A stretch of 64,000 bases of DNA from Chitinophagaceae bacterium (GTDB lineage: Bacteria > Bacteroidota > Bacteroidia > Chitinophagales > Chitinophagaceae): assembly GCA_004173235.1 (NCBI GenBank), contig SEAC01000030.1, positions 89,387-153,386 on the forward strand. The letters run 5' to 3'. Below are positions 17,360 to 26,427 of the stretch, one piece after another (positions within the stretch are counted from its first letter, which is position 1; every line of letters begins with the position of its first letter). The position numbers were made by a program, and so were the translations under genes. Under the pieces are notes generated by a model that had not been told where the DNA came from, searched no databases, and saw nothing but the letters and a program-made list of their open reading frames with translations.

Positions 17360-18190
17360 ATGTTCCTGCCGCGCCTGATCATCGAACTTGAATCGCTACT
17401 TTCTGGCCCGCTTCCTGCCGCGTTGCGCAGCTTCCTCGCGCGGCGCCCGCAGGGCACCGCGCTCGGGCACTTTCGCGCCTACCCACGTGCGCTCGTGCTG
17501 GCGCAGTACCGCGAACGCATCAACACAGGAACCGATCCGCTGCTACTGCCGGTTGGCAGGAATACCGACGGCGAGCTGCTCGTGCACCTGAAGGAGGAGA
17601 GTGTGTGGCTTGAATCGGAAGGCAAGCACACCAAAGTTGCAGACAATTTCACCGCATGGCTTAAAGCACAAAGGGCACTGCACAGGCAAGCCAACGACAA
17701 AAAGCTCGTGCGCGCAGCCCGCGCGGGCGATGTTGCGCGGGTCGAACGGCTGCTGCGCCGCGGCACGGATATCAATGAACAGGATGCTACAGGCAACACG
17801 CCGCTGATGGCGGCCCTGCTGGCCTGGCAGTATGAAGCATCTTCGTTACTACTAAAGCATCAACCCGACCTTTCAATCGCCGACGCTTCGGGACACACCG
17901 CGCTGATGTGGGCCGCATACCGCAACCAGCCCCTGCTGGTGCAACAAATGATCGCTCAAGGTGCTGATGTGCACGCACGCACGGCAAGCGGTGAAGGGTT
18001 GCTTTACTTTGCGGTGACGGGGCCACGCTCCGTTACAGAAGGTGGCGGTAAAGGTTCGAGGGAAGTTGTAGAAATACTGATAACAGCTGGTCTCCGGCTC
18101 ACCGAGCCCCAGTTGCCCGGCGATCGCCCGGTCGGGGATTTGGGGGTTGAAGCCGAAGAAGGCTTGCGTGCGTGGCTCGCGGGGCAATAA
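17360..18190 (+). CDS. Ankyrin-repeat protein with SMI1/KNR4-like N-terminal region
   Basis: A 276-residue cytoplasmic protein. Residues ~1-110 look like a compact alpha/beta domain ending FTAWLKAQRALHR, weakly reminiscent of SMI1/KNR4 immunity-type domains (inference only). Residues ~115-235 hold three ankyrin repeats: ARAGDVARVERLLRRGTDINEQDATGNTPLMAALL, WQYEASSLLLKHQPDLSIADASGHTALMWAAY, QPLLVQQMIAQGADVHARTASGEGLLYFAV. Ankyrin repeats mediate protein-protein contacts. A CATCTTTG -7-like box ends 6 bases before the ATG, so the mRNA is probably leaderless. No partner gene is evident. Confidence 0.82.
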   Translation: MFLPRLIIELESLLSGPLPAALRSFLARRPQGTALGHFRAYPRALVLAQYRERINTGTDPLLLPVGRNTDGELLVHLKEESVWLESEGKHTKVADNFTAWLKAQRALHRQANDKKLVRAARAGDVARVERLLRRGTDINEQDATGNTPLMAALLAWQYEASSLLLKHQPDLSIADASGHTALMWAAYRNQPLLVQQMIAQGADVHARTASGEGLLYFAVTGPRSVTEGGGKGSREVVEILITAGLRLTEPQLPGDRPVGDLGVEAEEGLRAWLAGQ

Positions 18191-18233
18191 GCACGTTCTC
18201 CTGCATCCGTGTTTTGTGTGCATTCCTTGCGCA

Positions 18234-18680
18234 CTACTTACAGGGAATGCCCCCTTCCACGAGGTAGCTCCGCACCGGGTTGGTGCTGTCCAGCGTCACT
18301 TCATAACAGTCGCCTACCGAAAAGTGCTCCTCATAGTCGCTTTGCCAGGCTTCGTACACGATGCCTTTGTAGAGGTATTCGTAATGCACACGCCTTCCCT
18401 TGCGTGAGATCTCGAGCGCGCGCGCGCGGGCGTGGTCGCGGTGCTTTGCAATGGGATCGAGACGGGCATGCTCCTGCTGGCCATGGTAGTAGCCGATGAC
18501 CCATACCACGCCATATACGGCGAGCGCAAGGCTTACCGCAGGAAGGATCCAACGCTTCCAGTTGCGCGGCTTCTTTTTGATTTTACGGGCCGGTTTACGG
18601 GTAGCCGTTGCAGCTGCTCCGCGGCTTTTGATGGTACCAGCTTTTCTTGAAGGCTTTTTCCTGGGCACGGCTTCACTCAC
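18234..18680 (-). CDS. Small membrane-anchored protein of unknown function
   Basis: A 148-residue protein with a very basic N-terminus (RKKPSRKAGTIKSR, RKPARKIKKKPRNWKRW), one membrane span (ILPAVSLALAVYGVVWVIGYY) and a C-terminal domain of ~85 residues with two Cys (VGDCYEVTLDS, GGIPCK). The only in-frame start after an upstream stop is GTG at 18678-18680, which lies inside a 7-bp array; the next possible start is GTG at residue 5. I recognise no family. Confidence 0.7.
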   Translation of the reverse strand: MSEAVPRKKPSRKAGTIKSRGAAATATRKPARKIKKKPRNWKRWILPAVSLALAVYGVVWVIGYYHGQQEHARLDPIAKHRDHARARALEISRKGRRVHYEYLYKGIVYEAWQSDYEEHFSVGDCYEVTLDSTNPVRSYLVEGGIPCK

Positions 18681-18710
18681 GATTCACGATGGACGAATGA
18701 CGATTCACGC
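18676..18710. repeat. 7-bp array, ACG-anchored, five units
   Basis: Units CTCACGA, TTCACGA, TGGACGA, ATGACGA, TTCACGC. It ends exactly where the stop codon of the M20 amidohydrolase begins (18711-18713) and contains the GTG start of the downstream gene. Confidence 0.83.
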
Positions 18711-19886
18711 TTACCCTTCCGCTCCAAAAAGCGCCATCAGCGCCATCCCGGTCTCGATCGCGCTTTCGTCGATGTTGAAGTTGGGCGTATGCACGCCGGC
18801 CGTTATGCCGTTGGCTTTGTTGGCCGTGCCTAAACGGTAGAAGCAACCCGGTATCACCTGCGAATAATAGCCAAAGTCTTCAGCGCCCATACGCACTTCC
18901 GTTTCCTGCACGCGTTCAGCACCAAGAAATGCTTCGGCCCGCTTGCGCGCATCGGCACTCAATGCTTCATTATTATACACGGTCGGGTAGCCCACATCAA
19001 TGTGCACGTCGGCCTGCGCACCCATCGCTTCGGCAGTGCCGCTAACGATGCGGCGGATGATGTCGTGGGCTTTAAAGCGCCACTCTTCATCCATCGCGCG
19101 AAAAGTTCCCATCAACTTCACTTCCGATGGAATGACGTTGGTGGTATGGCCGCCATTGAATGCAGAGATGGTGAGCACGGAGGGCGACAGCGGGTGGTTG
19201 TTGCGGCTGATCACCTGCTGCAGCGCCACCACGATATGGCTCGCAACCAGGATCGTATCCACCGTCCAGTTGGGTGCCGCCGCGTGCCCGCCCGGTCCTT
19301 TGATGTTGATATATAATTCATCGGCCGATGCCATCACTTTGCCGCCGCGGAAGCTGACCAGGCCACACTCCATCTGCGGATGCACGTGCAGGCCATAGAT
19401 CCGCTCCGGTGCCGGGTTCTGCAGTGCACCTTCTTTTATGAGCAGCGACGCTCCACCCGGGTTGCGCTCTTCGCCCGGCTGGAACAGTAGTTTTACGGTT
19501 CCCGCCCAATGCTCTTTCGTTTCGGCAAGGATGCGCGCAGCTCCAAGAAGGCAGGTGGTATGCACATCGTGTCCGCAAGCATGCATCACGCCCGGCTTCG
19601 TCGATTTATACTCCACTTCGTTTTCTTCGGAGATGGGCAGCGCATCCATATCGGCACGAAGTGCAACAATGCGGCTGGAGGGATTTCTACCCTCGATGAT
19701 ACCAACAACGCCTGTTTGTGCAACGATGGTAAACGGAATGCCGAGTGCCGTCAGCTTTGCCTGGACATACTTTGATGTTTCAAACTCCTCGTAGCTCAGC
19801 TCGGGGTGTGCGTGCAGGTGGCGCCGCACTTGGATATACTCTGGTGAATAGCGCGAAGCAAGTTGCTTGATGGTGTCTTGCAGCAT
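18711..19886 (-). CDS. M20 family metallo-amidohydrolase (N-acyl-amino-acid / carboxypeptidase type)
   Basis: A 391-residue cytoplasmic dinuclear-metal hydrolase, full length. Motifs: RRHLHAHPELSYEEFET, ALRADMDALP, the metal-binding GVMHACGHDVHTT, the catalytic glutamate pair LLFQPGEERNPGG, HVHPQMECG and the late metal ligand in MGAEDFGYYS. Between residues ~180 and ~295 is the dimerisation domain. Family members remove acyl groups from amino acids or related amides (hippurate hydrolase, IAA-amino acid hydrolase, carboxypeptidase Ss1). The exact substrate cannot be read. It is followed on the same strand by the small membrane protein gene, with a 7-bp array between. Confidence 0.93.
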   Translation of the reverse strand: MLQDTIKQLASRYSPEYIQVRRHLHAHPELSYEEFETSKYVQAKLTALGIPFTIVAQTGVVGIIEGRNPSSRIVALRADMDALPISEENEVEYKSTKPGVMHACGHDVHTTCLLGAARILAETKEHWAGTVKLLFQPGEERNPGGASLLIKEGALQNPAPERIYGLHVHPQMECGLVSFRGGKVMASADELYINIKGPGGHAAAPNWTVDTILVASHIVVALQQVISRNNHPLSPSVLTISAFNGGHTTNVIPSEVKLMGTFRAMDEEWRFKAHDIIRRIVSGTAEAMGAQADVHIDVGYPTVYNNEALSADARKRAEAFLGAERVQETEVRMGAEDFGYYSQVIPGCFYRLGTANKANGITAGVHTPNFNIDESAIETGMALMALFGAEG

Positions 19887-19906
19887 GGCGCAAAGATACG
19901 CGGCTC

Positions 19907-20332
19907 CTAATCTTCAATTTCTACCGTGTCCTTCTCGGCTTTCAATTCCACAACATCATTGATGATGAAAACACCCTTTGTAAAATGGCTGTTGAGCGAC
20001 TTGCGATAGGTTTCGGCTTCCGTGCGCGTTTTGAAGTTGCCCGCTTTCAGTTTGTAATAAGGACTTTGATAGGAGAGGTATGCTTTCAACTCGGGATAAA
20101 GCGTGTACACTTTCGACTTGGCGTCTATCGCCTCCTGCCGGTTGCTCGTGTTGACCACCAGCAGCCTGTAGCCCTGCGCCGTGCGCGAAGATGCCTTGCG
20201 CACAGCCACGTTGATCTGGCTCTGGCGCTTAGCGAGCAGGTCTACGCGGGGATCTTTGTGCACCACGACGCTGCCCTGGGCCGAAGCGGCAAAGGTGAAG
20301 AACAGTGCGGCGAAAAGGAAGAGGTACTTCAT
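19907..20332 (-). CDS. Secreted SPOR-domain protein
   Basis: A 141-residue exported protein: signal peptide MKYLFLFAALFFTFAASAQ, then a linker and a SPOR-like domain (GYRLLVVNTSNRQEAIDAKSKVYTLYPELKAYLSYQSPYYKLKAGNFKTRTEAETYRKSL). SPOR domains bind denuded glycan strands of septal peptidoglycan, so a periplasmic cell-wall role is likely. A TATCTTTG -7 box lies 26 bases upstream. It ends 20 bases before the M20 gene on the same strand and may be cotranscribed with it. Confidence 0.86.
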   Translation of the reverse strand: MKYLFLFAALFFTFAASAQGSVVVHKDPRVDLLAKRQSQINVAVRKASSRTAQGYRLLVVNTSNRQEAIDAKSKVYTLYPELKAYLSYQSPYYKLKAGNFKTRTEAETYRKSLNSHFTKGVFIINDVVELKAEKDTVEIED

Positions 20333-20358
20333 AACGGCGGAGGTAACAAGAATGATTC

Positions 20359-20366
20359 CAAAGATA
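20359..20366 (-). promoter_or_regulatory. -7 box upstream of the SPOR-protein gene
   Basis: TATCTTTG on the minus strand, 26 bases before the start codon. No -33 TTTG identified. Confidence 0.5.
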
Positions 20367-20449
20367 GGGCCGTGCCGGGCGGAGAGAAAGAACGCCGATT
20401 TTTTATGATTTTTATGATGAACGCAGATGATCCATTGCGGGTCCTTCTC

Positions 20450-21118
20450 TCAATATCCTGCTCCTTCGCCACCACCTTCGCCTTTAACAATGGCAACGCC
20501 GGCGCTGCATCCCAGGCGCGTTGCGCCCGCATCCACGAGTTGTTGCGCAAACACGTGGTCGCGGATGCCGCCGGAAGCTTTGATCTGCATGCCTTCGGGC
20601 AACCCCGCGCGCATCATCCGTACCGCTTCGATCGTTGCGCCTTTCTCTGCGTAACCCGTCGACGTTTTCATGAAATCAATCGGGTAGTGGCGATAGAGAT
20701 CGATAACGCGGCGCAGTTCGTCTTCACTGAGGATGCCGCTCTCTACGATCACCTTCAGTTTTGCATGCTTCTTGGCAACGAGAATTGAAGCGATCTCGGT
20801 TTCGAGGTAAGCGATGTCGTTGCATTTAAGTGCCGCAAGGTGCATCACCAGGTCTATCTCGTCGGCACCATCTGCAACCGCCTGCTCCGTCTCGGCGATC
20901 TTGGCGTTGTAGTGGCTATACCCGAATGGGAAACCAACAACCGTTGCCACCTTAGGCGACTGGTCGCGCAGGCGGCGCGCCGCATCGGCAACATAGTAGG
21001 GAGGCACGCACACGGCGGCAAAGCCATACTCGATGGCTTCGGAACAAACCTTTTCGATGTCGGCGAGCGTGCAGGTAGGCTTCAGTATCGTGTGGTCGAT
21101 GTATTGGGCTAGTGACAT
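20450..21118 (-). CDS. deoC: Deoxyribose-phosphate aldolase
   Basis: A 222-residue class I aldolase of normal length that cleaves 2-deoxyribose-5-phosphate to acetaldehyde and glyceraldehyde-3-phosphate in nucleoside salvage. Key residues are visible: Asp in ADEIDLVMH, the Lys in LKVIVESG, and the Schiff-base Lys in DFMKTSTGY, followed by the phosphate-binding IKASGGIRD. The extreme C-terminus is Gly-rich (GEGGGEGAGY). The other deoxynucleoside catabolism genes are not adjacent. A 7-bp array begins 5 bases upstream of its start. Confidence 0.96.
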   Translation of the reverse strand: MSLAQYIDHTILKPTCTLADIEKVCSEAIEYGFAAVCVPPYYVADAARRLRDQSPKVATVVGFPFGYSHYNAKIAETEQAVADGADEIDLVMHLAALKCNDIAYLETEIASILVAKKHAKLKVIVESGILSEDELRRVIDLYRHYPIDFMKTSTGYAEKGATIEAVRMMRAGLPEGMQIKASGGIRDHVFAQQLVDAGATRLGCSAGVAIVKGEGGGEGAGY

Positions 21119-21122
21119 AGAT

Positions 21123-21157
21123 GAAGTTTACAGTTTGGAGTTTGCGGTTTGGAGTTC
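21123..21157. repeat. 7-bp array, GTTT-anchored, five units
   Basis: Units GAAGTTT, ACAGTTT, GGAGTTT, GCGGTTT, GGAGTTC; this is the reverse complement of the AAAC-anchored type. It lies immediately upstream of deoC. Confidence 0.83.
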
Positions 21158-21292
21158 CGCGATGCAGTATTGCTCCCTACGGCCTTCGTTCGCAATGAAG
21201 CATAGCATCGCCTTCAACAATTATCGCCTCAGTTGCCTTATTTTTAAAGCCCTGCTGCCAACGGGCACAAATTAAATCAAAACACCCTTCAT

Positions 21293-24200
21293 ATGAGAAA
21301 ACGAACCCTGCTGGCCGCCCTGCTGGCCGCGGCCGGCGGCATTCACGCGCAAGAGACCTTCCCGGTTGCGGGCATCGCTGATCCACGGCCGGAACACTAT
21401 GCGCTCACACACGCTACTATCTACAAGGATGCAACAACGGTTCTCACCGATGCGATGCTTGTGGTGAAAGATGGGCGCATCGTTTCGGTAGGCACCGCCA
21501 ACACACCTCCGGCCGGCGCAGTGGTGATCGATTGCAAAGGCAAATTCCTTTACCCGTCGTTCATCGACCTGTTCAGCGACTACGGTCTGCCAACCGTGCA
21601 GCGCCCCGCCGGCAACTTCGATTTCTTTGCACGCGCGCAATACAGCTCCAACACGAAAGGCGCCTACGGCTGGAACCAGGCGGTGCATCCCGAGCAGGAG
21701 GCATACCGCCAGTTTGCCGTCAACGATGCTGCCGCCAAACCCCTGCGCGACCTGGGTTTTGGCGCCGTGCTCACGCATAGCAAAGACGGCATCGCGCGGG
21801 GTACGGGCGCATTCGTTTCGTTGAAGACAGATAAGGAGCATTCCGTGCTGCTGCGCGAGCGGGCCTCGGCACACTACTCCTTCAGCAAAGGTTCGTCCAC
21901 GCAGGCCTATCCTTCATCGCTCATGGGCTCCATCGCCCTCCTTCGCCAAACCTATCTCGACGCACAATGGTATCGCTCGAAGCCGGCGAAGGAAGGCGTT
22001 AACCTGAGCCTGCAAGCCTGGAACGATCAGCAGGCATTGCCGCAGATCTTCGATGCCGGCGACAAATGGAACGACATCCGTGCCGACCGCGTTGGCGATG
22101 AATTCGGCGTTCAATATATCATCAAAGGTGGTGGCAACGAATACCAGCGCATTCGCGAGATCGCCACTACGAAAGCAACCTACATCCTCACATTGAATTT
22201 CCCGCAAGCCCAGGACGTGGAAGATCCGAACGATGCGCGCTTCGTATCGCTCGCCGACCTGAAACACTGGGAGCTTGCTGCAACCAACCCCGCGGCATTC
22301 GAAAAAGCAGGCATTCCTTTTTGCCTCAGCGCCGCTGACCTGCGCGATCCGAAAGGCTTCTGGACAGCGTTGCGCACGGCACTCAATTACGGCCTCAGTG
22401 AAACGGCCGCACTCAATGCGCTCACGAAAACACCGGCACAGGCACTCGGTGTGTACGACCAGGTAGGTTCGCTCGAAGCGGGTAAGTGGGCCAACTTCAT
22501 CGTTACGTCCGGGTCGCCGTTTGCCGAGCGCACGGTGTTGTATCAAAACTGGGTGCAAGGTACCAAATACAGTGTGCGCGACGATGCCTGGACCGATCGG
22601 CGCGGCAACTATCGAGTGCTGGTGAACAGCGCCTCGGGGCAGCAGGAATACACCCTGCAGTTTCGCGAAAACAACAGCGCATCGCTCATTGGCCGCGACA
22701 CAACAACATCCCGTTTTTATTATGATGGCCGCCAGGTACGTATCAACGTCGCGCCCGAGCGCCAGCCCGGAAGCACCCTTTCGCTGAGCGGCATCGTGAA
22801 CGAAGACAACTGGAGCGGCACCGGTGTGGATGCGCAGGGCAACCGCATCACCTGGTCGGCTACGTATCAAAGTCCGTTGCCCACACGTGCCGACAGCGCC
22901 CGTTCGAAACGCCCGCAGGGAAGATTGGGTGCCGTCACCTATCCGTTCCTGCCTTTTGGTTGGACAGATAGCACGAAGCCGAAGCAGGAGATCCTCCTCA
23001 TTCGTAATACTACGGTATGGACCTCCGAAGATGCCGGTGTGCTCACCAATACCGACGTGCTGCTTGCCGGTGGCAAGATCGCAGGCATCGGCAAAAACCT
23101 TCCGGCAGTGCCCGGTGCGCGCGTCATTGACGGCAGCGGCAAGCACCTTACCGCGGGCATCATCGACGAGCACTCGCACATTGCTACGGCTTCCATCAAC
23201 GAAGGCGGCCAAAGCGTCACTTCTGAAGTGCGCATAGGCGACAACATGCAACCCGATGACATCAACATATATCGTCAACTGAGTGGCGGCGTCACAACCT
23301 CGCACATTCTGCACGGCTCTGCCAACACGATCGGTGGACAAACGCAGCTGATCAAACTGCGTTGGGGTGCCGACGACGAAGGACTGAAGTTCGCGGGCGC
23401 GGATCCCTTCATCAAGTTCGCGCTGGGCGAAAACGTGAAGCGTTCGGTGGCAACGGTCAACACCGGTTCCAACAACAACCGCTACCCCGACACGCGCATG
23501 GGTGTGGAGCAGGTGCTTACAGATGCCTTCACACGTGCCCGCGCATACGAGCGTGCGTGGAAGGTGTTCAACACGGCGAAGAAAAAAGGCGCAGTGCCGC
23601 CCCGCCGCGACCTGGAGCTCGAGGCGCTCGTGGAGATCCTGAACAACCAGCGCTTCATCACCTGCCACAGCTACGTGCAAAGCGAGATCAACGCTTCGAT
23701 GAAAGTAGCGGAGCGCCTGGGGTATAAATACAATACGTTCACGCACATTCTTGAAGGATACAAAGTGGCCGACAAAATGAAGGCACACGGTGCCAATGCA
23801 TCCACCTTCTCCGACTGGTGGAACTACAAAGTGGAAGTGATCGATGCGATTCCCTACAACGCATCGCTGATGCAGCGCATGGGGCTCAACGTTGCCATCA
23901 ATTCCGACGATGCCGAGATGGCTCGGCGCCTCAATCAGGAAGCCGCGAAGAGTGTGAAGTATGGCGGCATGAGCGAGCCCGACGCGCTGAAGATGGTTAC
24001 GATCAACCCCGCAAAAATGCTGCACATCGATCGTCAAACCGGCTCAATCAGGATCGGGAAGGATGCGGATGTTGTGTTGTGGAGCGACAACCCGCTGAGT
24101 ATCTACGCCCGCGCACTTTATACCATCGTTGATGGTACCATCTACTTCGATCGCGAGCAGGATGCAGTACAGCGCCGCGCAGTGACCGAAGAGCGCGCAC

Positions 24201-24364
24201 GCATCATTCGTAAGATGAACAGCGAGAAGCGCAGCGGCGCGCCGGTGCAGCCCGCACAACCGAGCTACTATCACCTACTCAGTTGCGGCGATCACAACCA
24301 CAGCCACGGCATCCTCGCCATCGACGATCAGGTAGGCGCAGATGGCGCTGTTTCAAACGACTAA
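21293..24364 (+). CDS. Large secreted amidohydrolase-family protein with two amidohydrolase domains
   Basis: A 1023-residue protein with a signal peptide (MRKRTLLAALLAAAGGIHAQ). It contains two amidohydrolase-like halves. The first (~30-430) ends in the typical NALTKTPAQALGVYDQVGSLEAGKWANFIV, but the metal-binding HxH position reads FIDLFSDYG, so it should not bind metal there. The second (~560-975) keeps the full set: IIDEHSHIA (HxH), FITCHSYVQ, FTHILEGYK and the Asp in AINSDDAEMAR, then NPAKMLHIDRQTGSIRIGKDADVVLW. The tail is His-rich (SCGDHNHSHG). Family members are secreted imidazolonepropionase-like or peptidase-like enzymes; the substrate is unknown. Followed after 10 bases by a related protein, so the two likely act together. 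Confidence 0.9.
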   Translation: MRKRTLLAALLAAAGGIHAQETFPVAGIADPRPEHYALTHATIYKDATTVLTDAMLVVKDGRIVSVGTANTPPAGAVVIDCKGKFLYPSFIDLFSDYGLPTVQRPAGNFDFFARAQYSSNTKGAYGWNQAVHPEQEAYRQFAVNDAAAKPLRDLGFGAVLTHSKDGIARGTGAFVSLKTDKEHSVLLRERASAHYSFSKGSSTQAYPSSLMGSIALLRQTYLDAQWYRSKPAKEGVNLSLQAWNDQQALPQIFDAGDKWNDIRADRVGDEFGVQYIIKGGGNEYQRIREIATTKATYILTLNFPQAQDVEDPNDARFVSLADLKHWELAATNPAAFEKAGIPFCLSAADLRDPKGFWTALRTALNYGLSETAALNALTKTPAQALGVYDQVGSLEAGKWANFIVTSGSPFAERTVLYQNWVQGTKYSVRDDAWTDRRGNYRVLVNSASGQQEYTLQFRENNSASLIGRDTTTSRFYYDGRQVRINVAPERQPGSTLSLSGIVNEDNWSGTGVDAQGNRITWSATYQSPLPTRADSARSKRPQGRLGAVTYPFLPFGWTDSTKPKQEILLIRNTTVWTSEDAGVLTNTDVLLAGGKIAGIGKNLPAVPGARVIDGSGKHLTAGIIDEHSHIATASINEGGQSVTSEVRIGDNMQPDDINIYRQLSGGVTTSHILHGSANTIGGQTQLIKLRWGADDEGLKFAGADPFIKFALGENVKRSVATVNTGSNNNRYPDTRMGVEQVLTDAFTRARAYERAWKVFNTAKKKGAVPPRRDLELEALVEILNNQRFITCHSYVQSEINASMKVAERLGYKYNTFTHILEGYKVADKMKAHGANASTFSDWWNYKVEVIDAIPYNASLMQRMGLNVAINSDDAEMARRLNQEAAKSVKYGGMSEPDALKMVTINPAKMLHIDRQTGSIRIGKDADVVLWSDNPLSIYARALYTIVDGTIYFDREQDAVQRRAVTEERARIIRKMNSEKRSGAPVQPAQPSYYHLLSCGDHNHSHGILAIDDQVGADGAVSND

Positions 24365-24374
24365 TTACAACAAC

Positions 24375-25670
24375 ATGAAAAGACTCATCATAATCATAGC
24401 GGCCGGCTTGCTGGCAGCACCGGGCTTTGCGCAAGAGAATGTTTATCCCGTTGCGCCGCAAAAAGGAATGTTCCTCATCGAGGACGTCACCGTGCATGTA
24501 GGCAACGGGCAGGTGCTGGAGCACAGCGCCGTACTTGTGGAGAATGGAAAGATCAGGCAGGTTGGCGGACGCATCGCCGTCCCTGCCGGAACCAATACGA
24601 TTCAGGGCGGAAGCCGGCACCTCTATCCTGGCCTTATTCTTTCCAACTCGAACCTCGGGCTCGTGGAAGTAAATTCGGTACGCGCAAGCAGCGACGTGCA
24701 GGAGATCGGCGACAACAATGCGAGCGTGCATGCGCTTGTGGCCTACAACACCGATTCAAAAGTGATCAACACGCTGCGCCCCAACGGGATACTGCTGGCG
24801 CACGTGGTGCCGCAGGGCGGATGGATCTCCGGCAATTCGTCGGTAGTGCAACTCGACGCCTGGAACTGGGAAGATGCGGCATACAAAACCGACAACGGCA
24901 TTTTCATCACGATGCCCGCCCTCATCGCCCGCCCGCGGCGTGGCGGTGGCGCGCCCGGAGCCGCTCCGGAAGCCGACCCGGTGAAGCAGGGACTCGGGCA
25001 GGTGGATGCCATGAAGCAATTCTTTCGTGGTGCGAAGGCGTATACCGCTGCCCATGAGGAAACGAACCTCGGTTTTGAATCGGTGCAGGGCCTCTTCAAT
25101 AAATCGAAGAAGCTGTTCGTGCGCGCCAACACGGTTCGACAGATGCTGGTAGCGCTCGACTTCGTGCGCGAGTTTGGGTTTGATGTGGTGGTCGTTGGTG
25201 GCGCAGATGCGTGGCAGATCGCCGACCTGCTGAAACAGAACAACGTCGCTGTTATCCTCAACCAGATGCACAGCCTGCCCACACTCGACGATGATGACGT
25301 GGACCAGCCCTATAAGACACCTGCTCAATTGCAGAAGGCCGGCGTGCTCTTTGCGATCAACGATGAAGACGGACAAACGCGTGGGCGTAATCTTCCTTTC
25401 AATGCCGGAACTGCCGTGGCATACGGCCTAACAAAGGAAGAGGCCCTGAGCGCCATCACGCTCAACGCGGCACGCATCCTCGGCATCGCACAGCAAACGG
25501 GGTCCATCGAAGTGGGTAAGGATGCCAACTTCGTTTTGTGCACGGGCGACATTCTCGACATGCGCGGTAATGTTCTTACTCATGCTTTCATTCAGGGCCG
25601 CGAGGTGCCGCTGGTGAGCAAGCAAACGCAGCTTTACGAACGCTACAAGGCGAAATATGGGTTGGAATAA
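24375..25670 (+). CDS. Secreted amidohydrolase-like protein lacking metal ligands
   Basis: A 431-residue protein starting at MKRLIIIIAAGLLAAPGFAQ (signal peptide), 10 bases after the large amidohydrolase, clearly the same operon. The N-terminal beta-sandwich (FLIEDVTVHVGNGQVLEHSAVLVENGKI) and C-terminal NAARILGIAQQTGSIEVGKDANFVL are typical amidohydrolase segments. The expected HxH motif is replaced by LYPGLILSNSNLGL and the late Asp region reads VLFAINDEDGQTRG, so most metal ligands are missing. It is probably a non-catalytic partner or scaffold of the upstream enzyme (inference). An inserted Gly/Pro stretch (RRGGGAPGAAPEADP) sits mid-protein. Confidence 0.88.
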   Translation: MKRLIIIIAAGLLAAPGFAQENVYPVAPQKGMFLIEDVTVHVGNGQVLEHSAVLVENGKIRQVGGRIAVPAGTNTIQGGSRHLYPGLILSNSNLGLVEVNSVRASSDVQEIGDNNASVHALVAYNTDSKVINTLRPNGILLAHVVPQGGWISGNSSVVQLDAWNWEDAAYKTDNGIFITMPALIARPRRGGGAPGAAPEADPVKQGLGQVDAMKQFFRGAKAYTAAHEETNLGFESVQGLFNKSKKLFVRANTVRQMLVALDFVREFGFDVVVVGGADAWQIADLLKQNNVAVILNQMHSLPTLDDDDVDQPYKTPAQLQKAGVLFAINDEDGQTRGRNLPFNAGTAVAYGLTKEEALSAITLNAARILGIAQQTGSIEVGKDANFVLCTGDILDMRGNVLTHAFIQGREVPLVSKQTQLYERYKAKYGLE

Positions 25671-25689
25671 TGAGGAATGCTTAACTCGT

Positions 25690-26427
25690 TCATATCCCTA
25701 ATACCTCCTTCAACTTCGCATACCCGCTGCGGCTCACCGGCACGCGCTTGCCCGACTTCAACAAGGCAAGGTGGCTGTCTTTTTCATAAGGTTCGATGCG
25801 CGTGATCTCCTGCACGTTGGCCACGAAGGAGCGGTGCACCCGAACGAATTGAGCAGCAGGCAGCGTTTGCTCGTAATGCCCGAGCGTTTTGTTTTTAAGG
25901 TGTGCGCCATCGGCCGTGTGGATCTTTACATAGTCATCCGCTGCTTCCAGGTAATGGATATCGCTCCATGGAATGATGCGGATCTTACCGCCCGTTTTTA
26001 CCACAATGCGTCCTGCCTGCCCGCCATCTGTGCCGCCATCGAGCAATGCGGCCACCGACTTTTGTTGCTGCGTACGGCTGTTGTTGTCGAGCGCCTTTTC
26101 CATTGCTTTCGCAAACCGCTCGGGGCTGAAAGGCTTCAGCAGGTAATCAACGGCATGCGCCTCGAAAGCTTGCAGCGCGTACTCGTCAAACGCCGTCGTG
26201 AAGATCACGGCCGGCCGCTGGTCGAGGAGTTCGAGCAGCTCAAAACCATTGATCTTCGGCATTTGTATGTCGAGGAATAGGAGGTCGGGTTGGAGTTGCT
26301 GCACGGCTTTCACGCCTTCGAACCCATTGTCGCATTCACCAGCGATCGCTACCTGCGGGTAAGCCTGCAGGCACTCACGCACAAAGGCGCGTGCAAGGGG
26401 TTCGTCGTCTATGATGAGTGCTTTCAT
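25690..26427 (-). CDS. LytTR-family response regulator
   Basis: A 245-residue response regulator. Receiver domain (1-120) with acidic pair IDDEPLA, phospho-acceptor Asp in LLFLDIQMP, switch Thr in FTTAFDEYA and Lys in YLLKPF; then a LytTR DNA-binding domain (~145-245) with IHYLEAADDYVKIHT, FVRVHRSFVANV and RVPVSRSGYAKLKEVL. The start ATG overlaps the stop of the upstream sensor gene by 4 bases. With its partner it forms a LytS/LytT-type two-component system; targets are unknown. Confidence 0.95.
   Translation of the reverse strand: MKALIIDDEPLARAFVRECLQAYPQVAIAGECDNGFEGVKAVQQLQPDLLFLDIQMPKINGFELLELLDQRPAVIFTTAFDEYALQAFEAHAVDYLLKPFSPERFAKAMEKALDNNSRTQQQKSVAALLDGGTDGGQAGRIVVKTGGKIRIIPWSDIHYLEAADDYVKIHTADGAHLKNKTLGHYEQTLPAAQFVRVHRSFVANVQEITRIEPYEKDSHLALLKSGKRVPVSRSGYAKLKEVLGI

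Noticed and set aside
21914-24037. 707-aa ORF on the minus strand opposite the large amidohydrolase
   Set aside because: Antisense shadow; no recognisable domain, and the plus strand holds a full amidohydrolase with signal peptide and metal ligands.
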